The translations under genes and the position numbers were made by a program. The notes under the pieces were generated by a model. That model had not been told where the DNA came from and made no database searches. It worked only from the letters and a program-made list of their open reading frames with translations. A DNA stretch of 64,000 nt from Stichopus chloronotus (lineage: Eukaryota > Echinodermata > Holothuroidea > Aspidochirotida > Stichopodidae): contig CM037842.1 of assembly GCA_021234535.1 (NCBI GenBank), forward strand, positions 27,744,189 through 27,808,188. The letters are read 5' to 3'. Of this stretch, positions 12,591 through 25,261 are shown piece after piece. Numbering within the stretch: the first letter of the stretch is position 1; the number at the start of each line of letters is the position of its first letter.

Positions 12591-13166
12591 AGTAGCTTGG
12601 ACAAACTTCACATTTGGTTTGTGAGTGTGTCACATTGATTACCAGATTCCTATTGATTTTGATGGAGGTCACAGGTCATTTGAGGTCAACAGGGGTCAAA
12701 TTGTGAAAATATTGTTAGCACAATATTTCAAGAAGGAAAACTTATGGGCAGATCTCCTAATTAGACTGTAGGTTTATCTCATTGAATTTACACAAATTTT
12801 CATTTTCTCTAGCGAAGGTCAAAGGTCATTTGCGGTCAACAGGGTCACAGTGTGGAATTCTTGTAAACATATTATATCATGAAGGGAAGCTTGGACAGAT
12901 GTAGTATTCAATGTGTAGTTGTATCTCATTTAGCACAAGAACGTTAGTCTTTAATAGAGGTACAGTAGAAGGTTATTCCATGTCAGCAAGCATCAAATTG
13001 TGAACATGGAGGTATGATCTCAAGAAAGGAAGCTTGTGCAGATCTCATATACTTCATATAAAGCATACATAGCTCAATGTGACACATACTGTACTAATGC
13101 TATTATATCAGATTCCGCAAAAATATTCTTAGTTGGATCATCGAAACTGCAATGCAGCTCTGCATT
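12591..13166 (+). repeat. S2 array, 3' part with terminal hairpin
   Basis: It starts inside a unit (AGCTTGGACAAACTTCACAT) and runs about 3.5 units with AGGTCACAGGTCATTTGAGG and AAGGTCAAAGGTCATTTGCG. It ends GACACATACTG ... ATCATCGAAAC (13,137-13,147) and hairpin AATGCA-GCTC-TGCATT (13,151-13,166). It may be the 3' half of the element starting at 9,659. Confidence 0.85.
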
Positions 13167-13189
13167 CTGGTTAAAGTAGTACATTGCAT

Positions 13190-15549
13190 CGTGGTGAATC
13201 TGTGATTCCACAAACACAACTATTTGATTAATAATAAGGGAAGGGGTGTTACCTTAATTCTAACAATATTTCAATGTAAATCTGGAATGGCAATGTTCCA
13301 TTGCAATCTGTGAACTGAAATTCACTGGTGTGAATTTTGGGGGTTCAATAAGCACTGGAAAATTTCAAAAAAAGCAAAGACTTCTTGCAATAATTTGTTG
13401 CTGTTACATGCTTGACATTCACTGGAAATCCATCTTGACCAAAGAAGTCTTTCTCCAAAGAACAATATTTTGAGTCAGGATTAAGACGACATTGATGTTT
13501 GAGAGGGTTTTACGTTGTGAAAAATTATTCTCTTTCATTTTAACAACCTTATCTTTTTTCAGTGAGACACATTTCTTTACTTAATCTTTTGTCCTTGTAA
13601 CTACAAATGGTTTAGGTATTCCCATTCATCTGTTTATTCATACTACATCAATATTTGGCTGCAGCCGTTTCATCAGACACTTCTGGTTCTGCAATGCTGC
13701 TGTGATCACATAATACCTGTAGGTATCGTTGTTCAATCAGATACTAGAGAAGGAGTTTGCGGATGCATCAGGTCTTATATCGGGTCATTGTTTGACATTT
13801 TGGAAATCCCAGATACTGCATACTGCACATGTACGTCTGCCGTTTTATGTCTTTCGAAATCATGGTCACTTCCAGGTCACAGGTCCCCGGGAGTAATTCG
13901 AGCAGCTACATGTGGTTAAACACTTTGATGTGCAATCATCAGATGTGAACGTACTGTTCTTTTCCAAATCAATCTGGAAGTGCAAAATGTTATAACAGAA
14001 AGTTTTTCTTTACAGCTGTTTTGTAGGGCACCGTTATTGAGAGTTCCTAGCTTGTACAGCGGCAGTCTCTGTGGTATAACGGCAATCTCTCTGATTGAAA
14101 GGTCACAGATTATCCTGAAACCCATGGAAACTTGGAAAAGTCAAATTAATCTGAATATCATTAGTCCAGGCAGCCATGGGTGAAATTGAAATAATTTTGT
14201 GCTTTATTTTCCTTCTACATCTCACAGGCAACAGGGAAGGATAGAAATAGACTTATATCGACGCAGAAAACCCACAGCGCCACAGCGTTTTTTTCGGTGT
14301 TGACAGAAATAGAGTGGGCCCTTGCACAGGTAGTTGTTCGAAAGCAGACGTATTACGACAAATCGATTCTGGAGCGGCCATATGCATGGGAATAGTAGCA
14401 TATCAGCTGGAGCTATTCGCTGAGTTTGCCTGAGGTAAGTTGCGTTCATGAGGACAACTTTCACATACTCTTTTACTCCTGCCGACCTTGTTCAAATGTT
14501 TTTTCTCACATTTGTTACTCAATTTATCACCCTGCACTGTACATGTACTGAGCCCTGCCAGCGTCTTGGTGATGGCCGTATTGTAGGTTTACCAGTACCA
14601 TACTTTTATCCATAATTCTGTCTCACCTTTAAATAAAAAGCTGTGACTCAGGAAACAGTGGCCTATCTACTTGCCTTTGTCATTAGATTCATCATTGTGT
14701 GGTTTTCCATGTAAAGAGTTTTTGGTAATTACCAAGTGTTTCCAGTATTTTTCCATCATTAATTGGTAATCATGGTCACTGGAAGTGCAGTGACTTCCAA
14801 AAACATTTTTGTGTTGTTTTTCTGCACAACACTGTTGTTTTCAGATGTCATTTTTTCTGGAGTTTGTAGTGTTTTTGGTAAATTTACTTTATGCCTGGTT
14901 TCCTTAAATATCTCCTATTTTCAAGTCTTCAAAATAATGTAAGCTTGAAGAAGGGCACAGCCAAAATGAACAAGTTGGCTTTTAAAGTCTATATAATTAT
15001 TTCATAGGACATTTTGTGTGGGACACTGCTATCAGGGAGCACTAGTAACCCTGGATACGTTCGTTGCTGTTGGTGATGTGGGTTATTTCGAGCCCTGTAA
15101 TTATGTTCCACAGTACTGTAGATCTGTACTACTTTCTGTGAATCTGTCAAATCTTCTAGGCCTTCAGGCAATTGCCAAATCACTTTCAGCTTTAATAAGC
15201 AAGCTGCAGACATCATTAACAATACCAGCAAAATAAAAGAAAAAAAAAAGAGAAGCACACGGATTGTAAACTTTCAGTGTAAACTGCACAATACATGGGT
15301 ACACGTGTCCATTGTACTTGGTACCATGCTATGTATTGTCCATAGTACACCCCTAACAAAGACTGTATGATGTTTATTGTATCCAACTCAGCAGATGGTA
15401 TAAATATGCTAACAGAATTGGTCAGAAAAAAAAAATGAATGAAAGGACAGTGACTGGTTACGAGGACTGATATATGCTTCAAGTCAGTATTACAGTATAG
15501 ACAATGGAAATGATCTCATTGAAGTCTGGTGTTGCCATAACGTAGTTGG
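13190..15549. other. Unassigned region with one splice-flanked open stretch
   Basis: At 14,228-14,434 a 207-nt stretch sits between a strong acceptor (TTTTCCTTCTACATCTCACAG) and donor (GCCTGAG|GTAAGT). Frame 1 is open for 56 codons (ATGKDRNRLISTQKTHSATA ... ILERPYAWE) before TAG TAG. It could be a non-coding or terminal exon, and the protein is not recognised. A second acceptor-like site lies at 14,014 (TTTTTCTTTACAG). The rest is AT-rich. Confidence 0.35.
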
Positions 15550-15932
15550 CAGGGTTGTCACCAGACCATTTTGAGAGCCAGGTAATTTGTGATCGCCATC
15601 CTGGGGGAGGGGTCTAAGGGGACACCTCCCCTTTGAAAAATATTTGCGGGTTGGAGAGTGCTTAGATGTAAAATGGTGCACTCTAGATCATAAATTATGA
15701 ATTCGGTACTTTGGTTTCGACCATTGCGGAAATGTTGAAGCTTACTTCGCAGGTTTGTGGTAAAAAAAAAGGAATAATCACTCAGAATTCTAAAGAAATC
15801 AAACAATTTTATTCCGTTAAGGTACAAAATTTGTGCCGGGCGGTGATGCTGAAATTGATGACGAGTGCCGGGTGGAGATTTTGAGAGCTGGGAAGCACCG
15901 CCCGGGAACCGCCCGGCATGGTGACAACCCTG
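15550..15932. mobile_element. 383-bp hAT-like MITE
   Basis: The ends CAGGGTTGTCACCA and TGGTGACAACCCTG are exact 14-bp inverted repeats. The flanks GTAGTTGG (15,542-15,549) and GTAGTGGG (15,933-15,940) are an 8-bp duplication with one mismatch. CAGGG ends and 8-bp duplications are the hAT signature. The interior contains GCCGGGCGGTG and CACCGCCCGGGAACCGCCCG near the right end and no transposase, so it is non-autonomous. Minus-strand open frames across it are incidental. Confidence 0.88.
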
Positions 15933-17329
15933 GTAGTGGGTCATACTTGAAGGGCAAGTGAGAAAATCCTGTAGCAAACAAAGTGTCAGATGTCATTAGA
16001 AAGGAGCGGGCAAACACTCTTTTATTTCTGCTATGACCTGATGAAACTTTGAGTGTAACTTCACATGGTGTCAGCATACGTACATGATGTCAGTGCCTGT
16101 GTGTGATATCTGCATGTCTCCACAGGGCTACGTAGTGTCCGTTCATGATGTCCGTGCGTGTTATGTGAACTCGTTACCAATTCTTCACTGCCATCTTGTG
16201 CAGCCTTGAACAATGATCTGTATCGCAATACACAAGTGACCCCCCACTCTCCTTCTTGGCCTCCTTTAATCTTCAGAGAGCATAGTCCTTGATGAAGAGT
16301 ACCACAGTCTCTCAGATTTGCTCTACAACCCTCAGGTCCCCAGGGTTCCGAGAGCATATTGTCAGATGAAAATGAAGCACCGTCTGTCTGTGATATATCC
16401 CCAGGCCTCCAGTGATCTTCAAAGAACATGTAGACTACAGTATTTCTTGATAAAGAGTTATATCATTTCCATGCACAATTTGATCTAAGTCTGATAACGA
16501 CATGTGTATTCATCTTCTGAAGAAGTGTACTTTCCCTTTCTTTTTTTTTATTATTTTTTTCGTGCATGCATGTGAATACTCTGATGTCATGGCCTTATTA
16601 ATACAGACATTCTCAAAACGTGTGGGATGATATGACAGGTCGATTCCTGTGAAAGCTATACATACACTTACTGGTTGGATCTTTTTCAAAGATTTTTCTT
16701 TTTTGGATTTTTAGGGGCACATCCATAGGTAGTTGAAGAGAAGTTTCTGCCTCCTGTATTGAAATTCAACTGCGCTTGGTTAAAGATCTTGTGTTTTAAG
16801 AAAGTGCATGTCTTTGTTCTACTGATTGCTCACGGTATACAGTATGTAAAGTCAGTTTGAACCTGCCCCCCCCCCCCCTTCAGCATATTGTCTAGAGACA
16901 ATGGGTCATTGAGACAGGTACTGTAGGTAAGTCGTTTGTAAATAACCAAAGCAGGTGAGTTTTGATACATATCTTTCATGAAATTTGATTTGTGAATCAG
17001 AACTAAAGCCCTTGTACTGTAAGTTAAAAATAGTGAAAAATCCGGGAAATGCATGCATCCAGTATGTAAAATTTTGTGAGTATACTGTACAGTAGTTGTT
17101 TAATAGATCTGCAGTTTGTGACCTATTGCAGTTTTGCTCTCTAAAAAGGAATACAGTATGTTCTGATCTTGAAAATCAAATGCTCACAGTGTGGTAGGAT
17201 TACGTACAGTGATCCGATGACTACACACCATTAATCCCCGTTACAAAGACAGGACTCAACGTTCTGCTACGTTAACGCTTTATGTGTAGGGCATGTATGC
17301 TGTGTGATCGGTGTCCCATCTGCGGGTGA
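15933..17329. other. No gene recognised; local duplication
   Basis: GGCCTCCTTTAATCTTCAGA at 16,259 and GGCCTCCAGTGATCTTCAAA at 16,405 are about 146 bp apart with similar downstream words (TTGATGAAGAGT / TTGATAAAGAGT), giving a two-copy duplication. A 122-codon minus frame (16,061-16,429) covers it and is relatively GC-rich, but I recognise no domain. A C-run lies at 16,867-16,877. Confidence 0.45.
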
Positions 17330-17600
17330 GTGGAATCGGGTCACAGTGGATGTCGGGACCCTGCATTGCCCACCTTTATCCACTTCACCCACCTCACCCA
17401 CTTGTCTTACCCCGATAGTGGTTCAATGGCTGGGGTGGACGCACACTACTCCACACTTTGGAGCCCCCATCCCTGCGTGTCTGTGGGGGAAGGCATCTCT
17501 CACTGGGGACAGGCTCCTTTTGGGTTTCAGTTTTAAACCCCACCTTTGGGGAGGAAGTGGCACTTTAGGAAAGGATTGGGTATTCCACTCTGGGTTAAGT
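17330..17600 (+). pseudogene. Possible DIRS-like RNase H fragment
   Basis: This GC-rich island has a frame reading YPDSGSMAGVDAHYSTLWSP (about 17,409-17,468). It resembles the RNase H motif T-D-[AS]-S-x-x-G-W-G-A-H-x of DIRS-type elements if two small indels are assumed (W-G read here as V-D). The preceding proline- and threonine-rich part would fit the linker before RNase H. The evidence is a single motif. Confidence 0.3.
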
Positions 17601-17620
17601 TGAAGGTACAGGCAGCGTCA

Positions 17621-20600
17621 AATGTTACCAGTTACTTCTGGCATGGTAGTGGGGCACACACAGGTAAGATCGTCACTCGGAAATGACCATACCAGGTGAC
17701 TTATGGGATTTCTATTAGCTACAGCAGCATTTTCATTTAAAAATTACTACTTCAAATGTGTATGCAAAGTTTAGCAAGGATTCAGAAACTGTGATTTGTC
17801 TCAAAGTATCTGTGGATGTCTTGTTCTATTTTTGTCAAGATCAGAAGTTAACATTGCCAAGACTCCCTTACACCATCCTACCCCAGAAAGCATGCAGAGA
17901 AAGAGGTTTCCATGCTACTGTACCACTCTTTAGGCAAAAGTTATTTCCTAAACAGTTCAACACTTTTTGCTCTACAGATGCAGTCTGACCAAGCTGGCAG
18001 ATTTGAGCATATTCTCCTCTTAGACATGTATATCTCTTGCTGATATTAGACAAACAGTATTGCATAATTGGAGGCCTTGTAGAAGGCAGAAAATGGGTGG
18101 ATTAAGATGCAGATATCAATTAAGACCAGGAAAGCTTATAATGTATTGCAAATTTGTCCAAAGAACAATGAAAAAGAGAGACGTATAAATTAAAACCCCA
18201 AAAGGAAATTATTGATCTACTTCTATACTAATGTATACAATATATTCGAGAACTTATTTTGCAGTATGCTGTAAGAGCTACTGATGGCTGCATTCTTCTT
18301 GTTTCAGATTTCCCAAAATCTTACCTCAGTAAATAGTCAAACTACAGTATGCTCCCTAACTTCAATGTGAAAACAAAATCTGTTATCCTAGTGCGTTTTT
18401 TCTATGCCATGAATGCATAGTAAAAAAAAAAAATGTTGAACCTAATCCTGCAAGTATTTGCAACTGGTATCTTTCCTCCCCCCCCTCGTTTCTGTCATTG
18501 ACAACGACTTCAATGCAAGATTGAGCAGGTGATATGGGCGGGGAAATCCTCGGCTGCTGCTACCACATGCTGTAGCTGTCAGGCTGAAAATGATAAATAC
18601 GGGCTTTAGTTACATCTCAATGTGTCTAAAAATGATAAAATACACACTTTCCGATAATATTATCTCATTGTGTACCGATGCAAGGAAAATACAGGGTTTA
18701 AGTTACATACCCGTAAAGTGCATGCATACTTGGGTTAGTGCTTAGTGGCTTGCATGTCTGCAACGATAAATGTAGACTCTCTTGCTGATTAACACGGGAT
18801 GGCAACAGAAAAGAATGCCAATAAATTTGTACCCAAGTAGACCAAAGATAGAATGAGAATGTTGCTCTAAGTTTCAATTAGAACGTAGTTACTTGTTTGG
18901 ACTTTAGGTTAAGGCAGATTCAGATTACAATGTACAAGTTTGATTAGGCTTTATATGATTTGGGTGTTCAATTAAATTGAGCTTAGTCAACAATTACACT
19001 TACCTTTTAAGATGGTACCTGGTAGTTATAGAAACACTTGGACCTCAAGACTTCAACTGGAGTCTTACTTGTACTCCGCAGGCGATCACACCGCTGGAAC
19101 GGTTGAACTTGAATACAACGCTGGTGAGAATGCTACTAGCGATTCCTAGATTCTGCCTTGGCCACATTCAAACTTTAATAAACGTCCCAGAATAGGACTG
19201 GCAACAGCGACGAAAGAACACATTCTGAGTGTAGGCTACAGCAGGCTGGTTTCGCTGGTGAATGTATATTAATAGGAGTACTGTGTAGGCCAATAACTGC
19301 ACTACTCAGTTGACTTGTAGTACAGTAGATATATGTAGGGCAGATGACTGTCAATTTGGTCTTCTTAGATCAGTGGAAGTTCTTCTTCAGGTGGTATGGA
19401 ATTCTGCCTCAAATACTCTCTGTGGACAAGGGCATATGCGCAAAAGTTGCCTACCAGAACTTTCCACATAAGAATGTACCAGAAAGAGCATCACACTAAA
19501 AATAGAACTTTCTTCTCGCAGCAAGTTCTAGAAGGCGAGTATTTGTCAACTGGTGGAATTCTAGCAGTTATGCGAATCATCTTGTAATTGCCAGTGCACA
19601 GTAGAGCGGAGCGTTTGAGCCTTTGTAGAGCAGTTGCTACATGATCGGTGGAGGTCCAGGGTAGTAACTTACTAACATACATAATGACATTAAATATTGG
19701 GTATTACCCTAACACCCAGGAATATTGGTTTTATGAAAATATAGGTTTTCCATATGTTAAATGTGTGCGTGTGTGCACAAGCAGTTTTTGTCAGTGTATT
19801 CAGTGGCGGGTACTGAGCGGCATGTCTATAACGATAAATATTAACTCTTGGTAGTATAGTATTGCAGATAAATATCGGTGTGGTGAAAATGTACTTAGGC
19901 CTATGTGTGAGAGAAATGTGTATGTACGGTATTTGTACATGAAGAGTTTGTGTCAGTATATTGCAGAGGACACTGAGCTGCATGCAGACTGACATAGTCT
20001 CGTTGATCAATAACAATTGGTATTTGATGAAAATAGGTTTGCCCTGAGGGAAATGTGTACGTATGTACATGCAGGCTTTATGTTGACTTGCACATCGAAT
20101 ACTGAACTGCAGCGTGTCAAGAACATTGATATCGAATTCAATAACGGTGCAGGCCTATTTTTTTTTTTTTCCAAAGTGAAAATGTTGCGCGGTAAGATCT
20201 TGTTTGTATCATGAGTCTGATATTGCACTCTGCATGGGAAAGTGCTGCGCGTGTGGTATTAGTACTTTTGTGGGAAGAGAGCCGTGTGTCTGTAGCCAGC
20301 TCACTGTGACAGGTGATACTTTGGTCGAGGGGCTGAATAAAATGATAGACATAGACTATGAAGTAAAATGGCAGTGAAGCAATAGCCATAATGAAGATAA
20401 AGTGACTAATGTTTAATAGTGTTCAGGCATTTTGCTATTGCTAGGACAGATGCTGCCTGAACTGTGTGTTTCAATATCAACGTAGTATTTGGTATTTGTA
20501 AGGACTACATGTAAATGTAACACGTGGTGAGGGTAATGGCATAAAGGAGATTAGTAGCTTATATGAAGATTCAACGATACCATTATCACCTCAGAGTAGA

Positions 20601-21539
20601 TAATTTTCTTGACGAAACTTTCTTGCATGCATGAGTCATGCATATTGGAATACCTTTTAGATATCTGGACAGGCCAAAAGTCTCAATTTCACAGTCATTG
20701 GCAAAACATTAAACCAATCTTTGCCCATGGAACTGCATAGCAGTTTATACTTTGTGCGTATTCTTTAGTAGTAGAGTAATGCAGTAAAACAGGAAGCCTG
20801 CAACTGAAGGCCGAAACAAACTTTCTTCTGAAAAGCACTTACGCTGCTCTGGGTGTGAGCAAACATCCACAGCTTCAGATTTTTGTACCCTATACAGTAT
20901 GTCAAATCGTCAACACTGTAGTGCGGAGTAGAAAGACAGACAGTGAAATGAAATGGTTTGGCCCAGGCATCATCGAAGCTGAAAAGTATGTGACGTTATC
21001 ACTCCGTTTTAAAATGCAAGAAGATACGATTCATACATACACAGTCGAGTGAAAGGGTTGGAGGGGGGACTTTTGCAAAGCACATTCAATCAGTACTGTG
21101 AACTGTGAGCTGTGTTTAACAGCATGGCAAGGTCGTTGTTTGGAATGTTTGTGGAGTGTGACGTTTGTGGTATATCTTGAACAAGTTTACATGTATAACG
21201 AAAGGATGATATTTATCTATAATTATAGTAGTTTGTATTACCAATATTTTCTATATTATGGTATTTTCTATATCGATTTTGTCCAAAGGTGGATATCGAT
21301 AATATGCCACCACTGCTTGATTAAGGTACTTTACATCAAAGGAGATGGTTATACGGCATATTAGGTATGTTGCATTTTCAGTCGTCGAAGGATGTGGTGG
21401 CACTATTTCAAAACAGACAAGAGGACATTGTGATTGTGGGCAGTGTAAGCACTATAGAAGTTCACTAAAAGACTGAAGAGGACAGATGATTGTATCAAAT
21501 TAACCGACGATGTTCGCAGTGAGGTTTCGCTACGGTCTG
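17621..21539. other. No gene recognised
   Basis: AT-rich. Poly-A (18,421-18,432), C-run (18,478-18,485) and T-run (20,159-20,171) are present. Related words lie at 19.7-19.9 and 20.0-20.1 kb (GAAAATATAGGTTTTCCATA / GAAAATAGGTTTGCCCTGAG; ATGTGTGCGTGTGTGCACA / ATGTGTACGTATGTACATG; TGTCAGTGTATTCAG / TGTCAGTATATTGCAG at 19.95 kb), showing a degenerate local tandem repeat of about 150 bp. No coding domain was recognised. Confidence 0.45.
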
Positions 21540-22290
21540 GGCACGGCTCATCCGTACGGCTGATCCTGACGTAACGTAAGGGTACTCCCAGTCGGCTGTG
21601 CTGCGGAAGCCTTATGGGCCGTAACCATGGTCTCCTTCTTTCTGGCTTTAAGGGCTGTCTTGCCCCGCTGTTCTACTCGTTTCTGGAGCCACTCCGTGGT
21701 CTAGGCCCATTGCTCCAGAGGCCATGTGTGGCAGATTGTGCAATGCAGACCTTTCTTGCAAGGTCAGCTTTTCAGGCATTGCCCATGGGTGTCCCAGGAG
21801 CTGAAGGGACGGAACCTCTTACACCAGGAGCAGACGTCCTGAGTTGTCTCCATACCTGAAGGAGAGGCTAAGGAAAATGGAAGATCGCAAAACTACCAGA
21901 AGAAGCAAAGGCGCGGGTGCGGAACCTGTCCCCATATGAAGCCCTCCAAGAAAGACAACTGTAGGCCCAGGGCTCATGTGAAGGAACAAATCCTCACGCA
22001 AAGCCCCCGGCCTGGAACTAACAATAAAACAAGAGTCATGAGAAGGGCGGAAACTCCCAACCCTGAGAAACCAGTAAAATGGAAGATACACACGAGGAGG
22101 CTAAGAGTGGAGCCTAACACAGTTACATACTCAGCAAAGAAAACTACTGTGTAACAACTACACAGGGTCAGAGGCCTAGCCCAAACCCAACACATACTTG
22201 TCAAAAACATGTGGGGAAAACACGTAAAGAAAGGATACTTATCCAAAACGGCCCTGGAGAGGTGCAGAAGGATGAATTCCACTCAGCATG
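21540..22290 (+). pseudogene. GC-rich retroelement ORF1-like remnant
   Basis: This block is clearly richer in GC than its neighbours. Open pieces lie in changing frames: SPYLKERLRKMEDRK (21,849-21,893), then after a shift a basic Cys piece with RRGCGTCPHMKPSKKDNCRP (about 21,911-21,970), ending with SAKKTTV and stop at 22,155. The C-G-T-C ... K-P ... N-C-R-P layout resembles the ORF1 head at 37,688 (C-S-S-C ... R-P ... N-C-R-P-C). A degenerate CXXC-type zinc finger is the alternative. The element ends in an inverted F1 segment on the right. Confidence 0.35.
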
Positions 22291-22530
22291 TTAGGAAAGT
22301 CCCCAAAAAGATGGGAAAGGAAGCAGATGGGAGCAGATGCAGTAGCGTAAAACAAACTTTGCTGCAAGACCTAAAGGCTGGCAATTAAGGAAGGGCAGTG
22401 ACCAGTCACACACACACACACACACACACACAAAGTTGCCAGATGCTAGACCAGGGTCAATACAATAATGCATAGGTTATATGAGGTGAGTACATGGCTA
22501 GCGGATTCCCAAACTAAGGAGTTATGGGGA
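22290..22530 (-). mobile_element. F1 copy, minus orientation
   Basis: Read on the minus strand it has GTACTCACCTCATATAACC, GACCCTGGTCTAGCATCTGG, a TG run, CTGCCCTTCCTTAATTGCCA, CCTTTAGGTCTTGCAGCAAA and GGCCGTTTTGGATAAGTATC. The + strand ends in the AATGCATAGG to GGGGA terminal part (CCCAAACTAAGGAGTTATGG). It abuts the GC-rich block at 21.5-22.2 kb. Confidence 0.75.
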
Positions 22531-24189
22531 ATTGATCAAATGAAAGACATATGTAGGGCAGAACTAGGAACTTAGAAGGTGCTGTGTCAGTGTTAGATTT
22601 TGAGTGTACTTTGAGCAAGGTCGAATTCATGAACAGTGGATGAGTATAATCAGTTTGGAAATACCCACACCGGTGAGTTTTGAGGAATTCTTTGATCACT
22701 CATTTTTGTTTCAAAAAATACTGCAGTCACATCACAGGCATAAACTTACCCCTTGCTTCACTAATGCATACATTTGGCCTTGATGTAAATGTCCTCGAAA
22801 CTAATTCTAGCACCACGCCCTCTAAGGCCTCCTTCGATTGCCTTTCTCTCGAGTGCTCATTTGTGTTTATTAACAAATATAACTGCATCCATCACCCCCA
22901 ATATAGAAACTGAAGCACAAGCCAATTAGAGTTGTATCCAGAGTAGTGATGCCTTTCAAAATAACATGCAGCTTGATTGCAGTCGGTGGACTGCCAGAAA
23001 AGCTGTGAATGAAATGACAAAATAGCCCATACACTTGACAGCCAATTTTATTAATGGCACTTTCTTTTTTCCGGTTCAAGTTGTGCCCTGCATTTTCCAC
23101 GAATGTCAATGTTCCTGTAGCGATTTAGAAACCTGACGAATGAAATTAAATTTTTCAGTATGTCGTCAAATTGCTGAAATAGCTAAGAAAAAAGCCCCAA
23201 AAAAGAGAGAAAAATTAGAAGATGACAACTTGGCAGTTTGTCTCTGCTTTCATCATGTTCATGTGTGACTGGTAATTCTCAGCCATGTTATCTTTTCCCC
23301 CTCTTCTCCCTGCAGCTGTATGAAAACATGCTTAAAGTTCCACGCCTTTTAGCTGATTTTGTCAGACCCAGCAGTGGTAATGCAATTAGAGTTTTACTTA
23401 AATGTAGTACACGCTTAAATGAGATACTTTAAGCTGCTTCCGTCAAAACATGGGAGCCTGTAGAAACTGTCATACTGTATATGACCAATCTATTAAGTGC
23501 TAGACTATAAATTCTTGTGCATCTCTGTGATTGGTATGAAGCTGATAGACCAAATTCACATTTCAGACATGATACATACCCCTTGCCCATACTAATGCAT
23601 GTTAGATCAACTCAAATACACTTTCAAATGAATTGTTCCCTCACCGCACCCTCTGTGCCCTACAGATAGCTCTTCCTCGTTAGAATTTCGCTCTACTAAT
23701 CACGCATGTTTGTTGAGGGTTCAATGCATCAGTATGAGCAAGGGGTAAGTATAGTTACCCGTGAATACCCACACCAGTTAGTTGTGATCATGAATTGATC
23801 ATTCTGCTACGTACAGAGCTGCCAACTAATCCGTTTTTCACATTTACACCTTTCTTAGGGAAATGTAAGCTTGTATGTTTTGCTGTGCTCAAATCCGTTT
23901 TTTGAAAGTTCCGAGTATGGCTGTGCAAATGCGGCTGGCTGTGATAATGAGTGGGTTTATTGTCATGCTTTTGAGTTCTGTACTTTCCACAACTTACTAA
24001 ACAGGTGCAGGCATGCACAATGCACATATTCAAGATTGTTTACACACTGTTCCTATGCAAGAACCACATACTGCATGTGCATCTGTCCCACATGCTGGCA
24101 AGTTAGTTTGATGACAGCATAATGTTAATATTTACTGATCTGTTGGAAGCTATGTTCTGATCTGTGATAGCAACATTGCTGAATTTTTT
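22531..24189. other. F2 fragments in otherwise unassigned DNA
   Basis: F2 words lie at 22,740-22,870 (ACTTACCCCTTGCTTCACTA, AACTAATTCTAGCACCACGC) and 23,565-23,795 (CATACCCCTTGCCCATACTA ... AGCAAGGGGTAAGTATAGTT, ACCCGTGAATACCCACACCA). At 23,316 a good acceptor (CCCCCTCTTCTCCCTGCAG) precedes a short open stretch LYENMLKVPRLLADFVRPSS, then GTAATG. It could be a small exon but nothing supports it further. Confidence 0.5.
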
Positions 24190-24395
24190 GGCCTTATAAC
24201 TTTGAATTCTGTGACTTTTAATGCAGTGCACAGCAAAAAGCAATGATACATACCCTAGGCCCCTGAGGTCACTGGGACATGTTAATCCCAGAGGGACCTT
24301 TATATCTTACAATTGGCACTGCACGTTCAGGGAGAAGGGATTTGTCGTGTCATATTTGGATTGCCTAAGAGAGGTTTTTTACTCCAAGATACTGC
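24190..24395 (+). repeat. F3 dispersed repeat, uninterrupted copy
   Basis: GACTTTTAATGCAGTGCACA, TACATACCC, TTAATCCCAGAGGGACCTTT and TTTGGATTGCCTAAGAGAGG match two separated blocks at 7,340-7,400 and 8,545-8,690. It includes TGAGGTCACTGGGACATGTT. The class is unknown. Confidence 0.5.
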
Positions 24396-24410
24396 CAGAT
24401 GCAAGATCAT

Positions 24411-24480
24411 GGTAATGCATAGGTTATATTAGGTGAGAATGTCGCTAGTTAATTTCCAAACAAAGAAGTTTTGGGGAGTT
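24411..24480 (-). mobile_element. F1 right-end fragment
   Basis: GGTAATGCATAGGTTATATT, AGGTGAGAATGTCGCTAG and TTTCCAAACAAAGAAGTTTTGGGG are the inner and terminal F1 words, with the stem-loop altered. Confidence 0.65.
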
Positions 24481-25261
24481 TGTGTGAAAAAATTATTCTT
24501 GGGCAATAAATAACCAAATTTCTTTCTGTTGAAAAGTCATTTACCAAGTGACCTACTAGTGGTGGTTTTAAAAATTTGACGTTTTTTTTTTTTTTTTTTT
24601 TTCTGGAAATCAAATGTCAGATTTCCCTTAAAATTCAGATCCATGTGAATAAGAAGTTCTGATGTAGCGCCAGTGTAATGCAGAGTCTGCATACGTCACT
24701 CAAGTACGTTAATGCTCTTCCAGGGTATTACTCACTACACAGATCATTGCCCTAGCGTGAACAACAGAGCAGTATGGGCTAAATTCGTTAAAAGCTGAGC
24801 TTCAGCCGGTCACCCATCCATAATTACTGTATGCTAGGTACATTTACAGTTTCAAAATGTCCCCCCCCCCCCATTAACTTAAATGTCTCAACATAGCAAA
24901 TACTGAGACAGGTAATATGAGGTTGCTCGTAAATAACCAAATTCCAGAGAAGTTTGGAGATATCTGCATTAGCCTATATTGTATTGCATGGTATCTAGGC
25001 CTATCAATAGAGTAGAATATATCACATGTATCCTGGGAAAATTCCCCAACAGCAGAGTGATCTGGCAACTGTATGGACTGACCTGGCAATTTTTCCTCAT
25101 GTCCTTTTTGCCATCGTTCTTTCAAAGAAGCACTTTGACCGGAGTTGGTTTGTGAAATTAACAAAATTCACAAACCTATCAAGATTTCTCTACATGCCAA
25201 TACAAATGGCCAAACTGAGATGATCATATGCCATATTGATAAAAGAAATTATTAGGAATTA

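Noticed and set aside
17758..17988. 76-codon + frame
   Set aside because: No motif, and a comparable antisense frame exists.
21900..22155. CXXC-type (CpG-binding) zinc finger
   Set aside because: Only the first cysteines and a PGTNNK-like word fit. Most required cysteines are missing, and similarity to the ORF1 head at 37.7 kb is an equal explanation.
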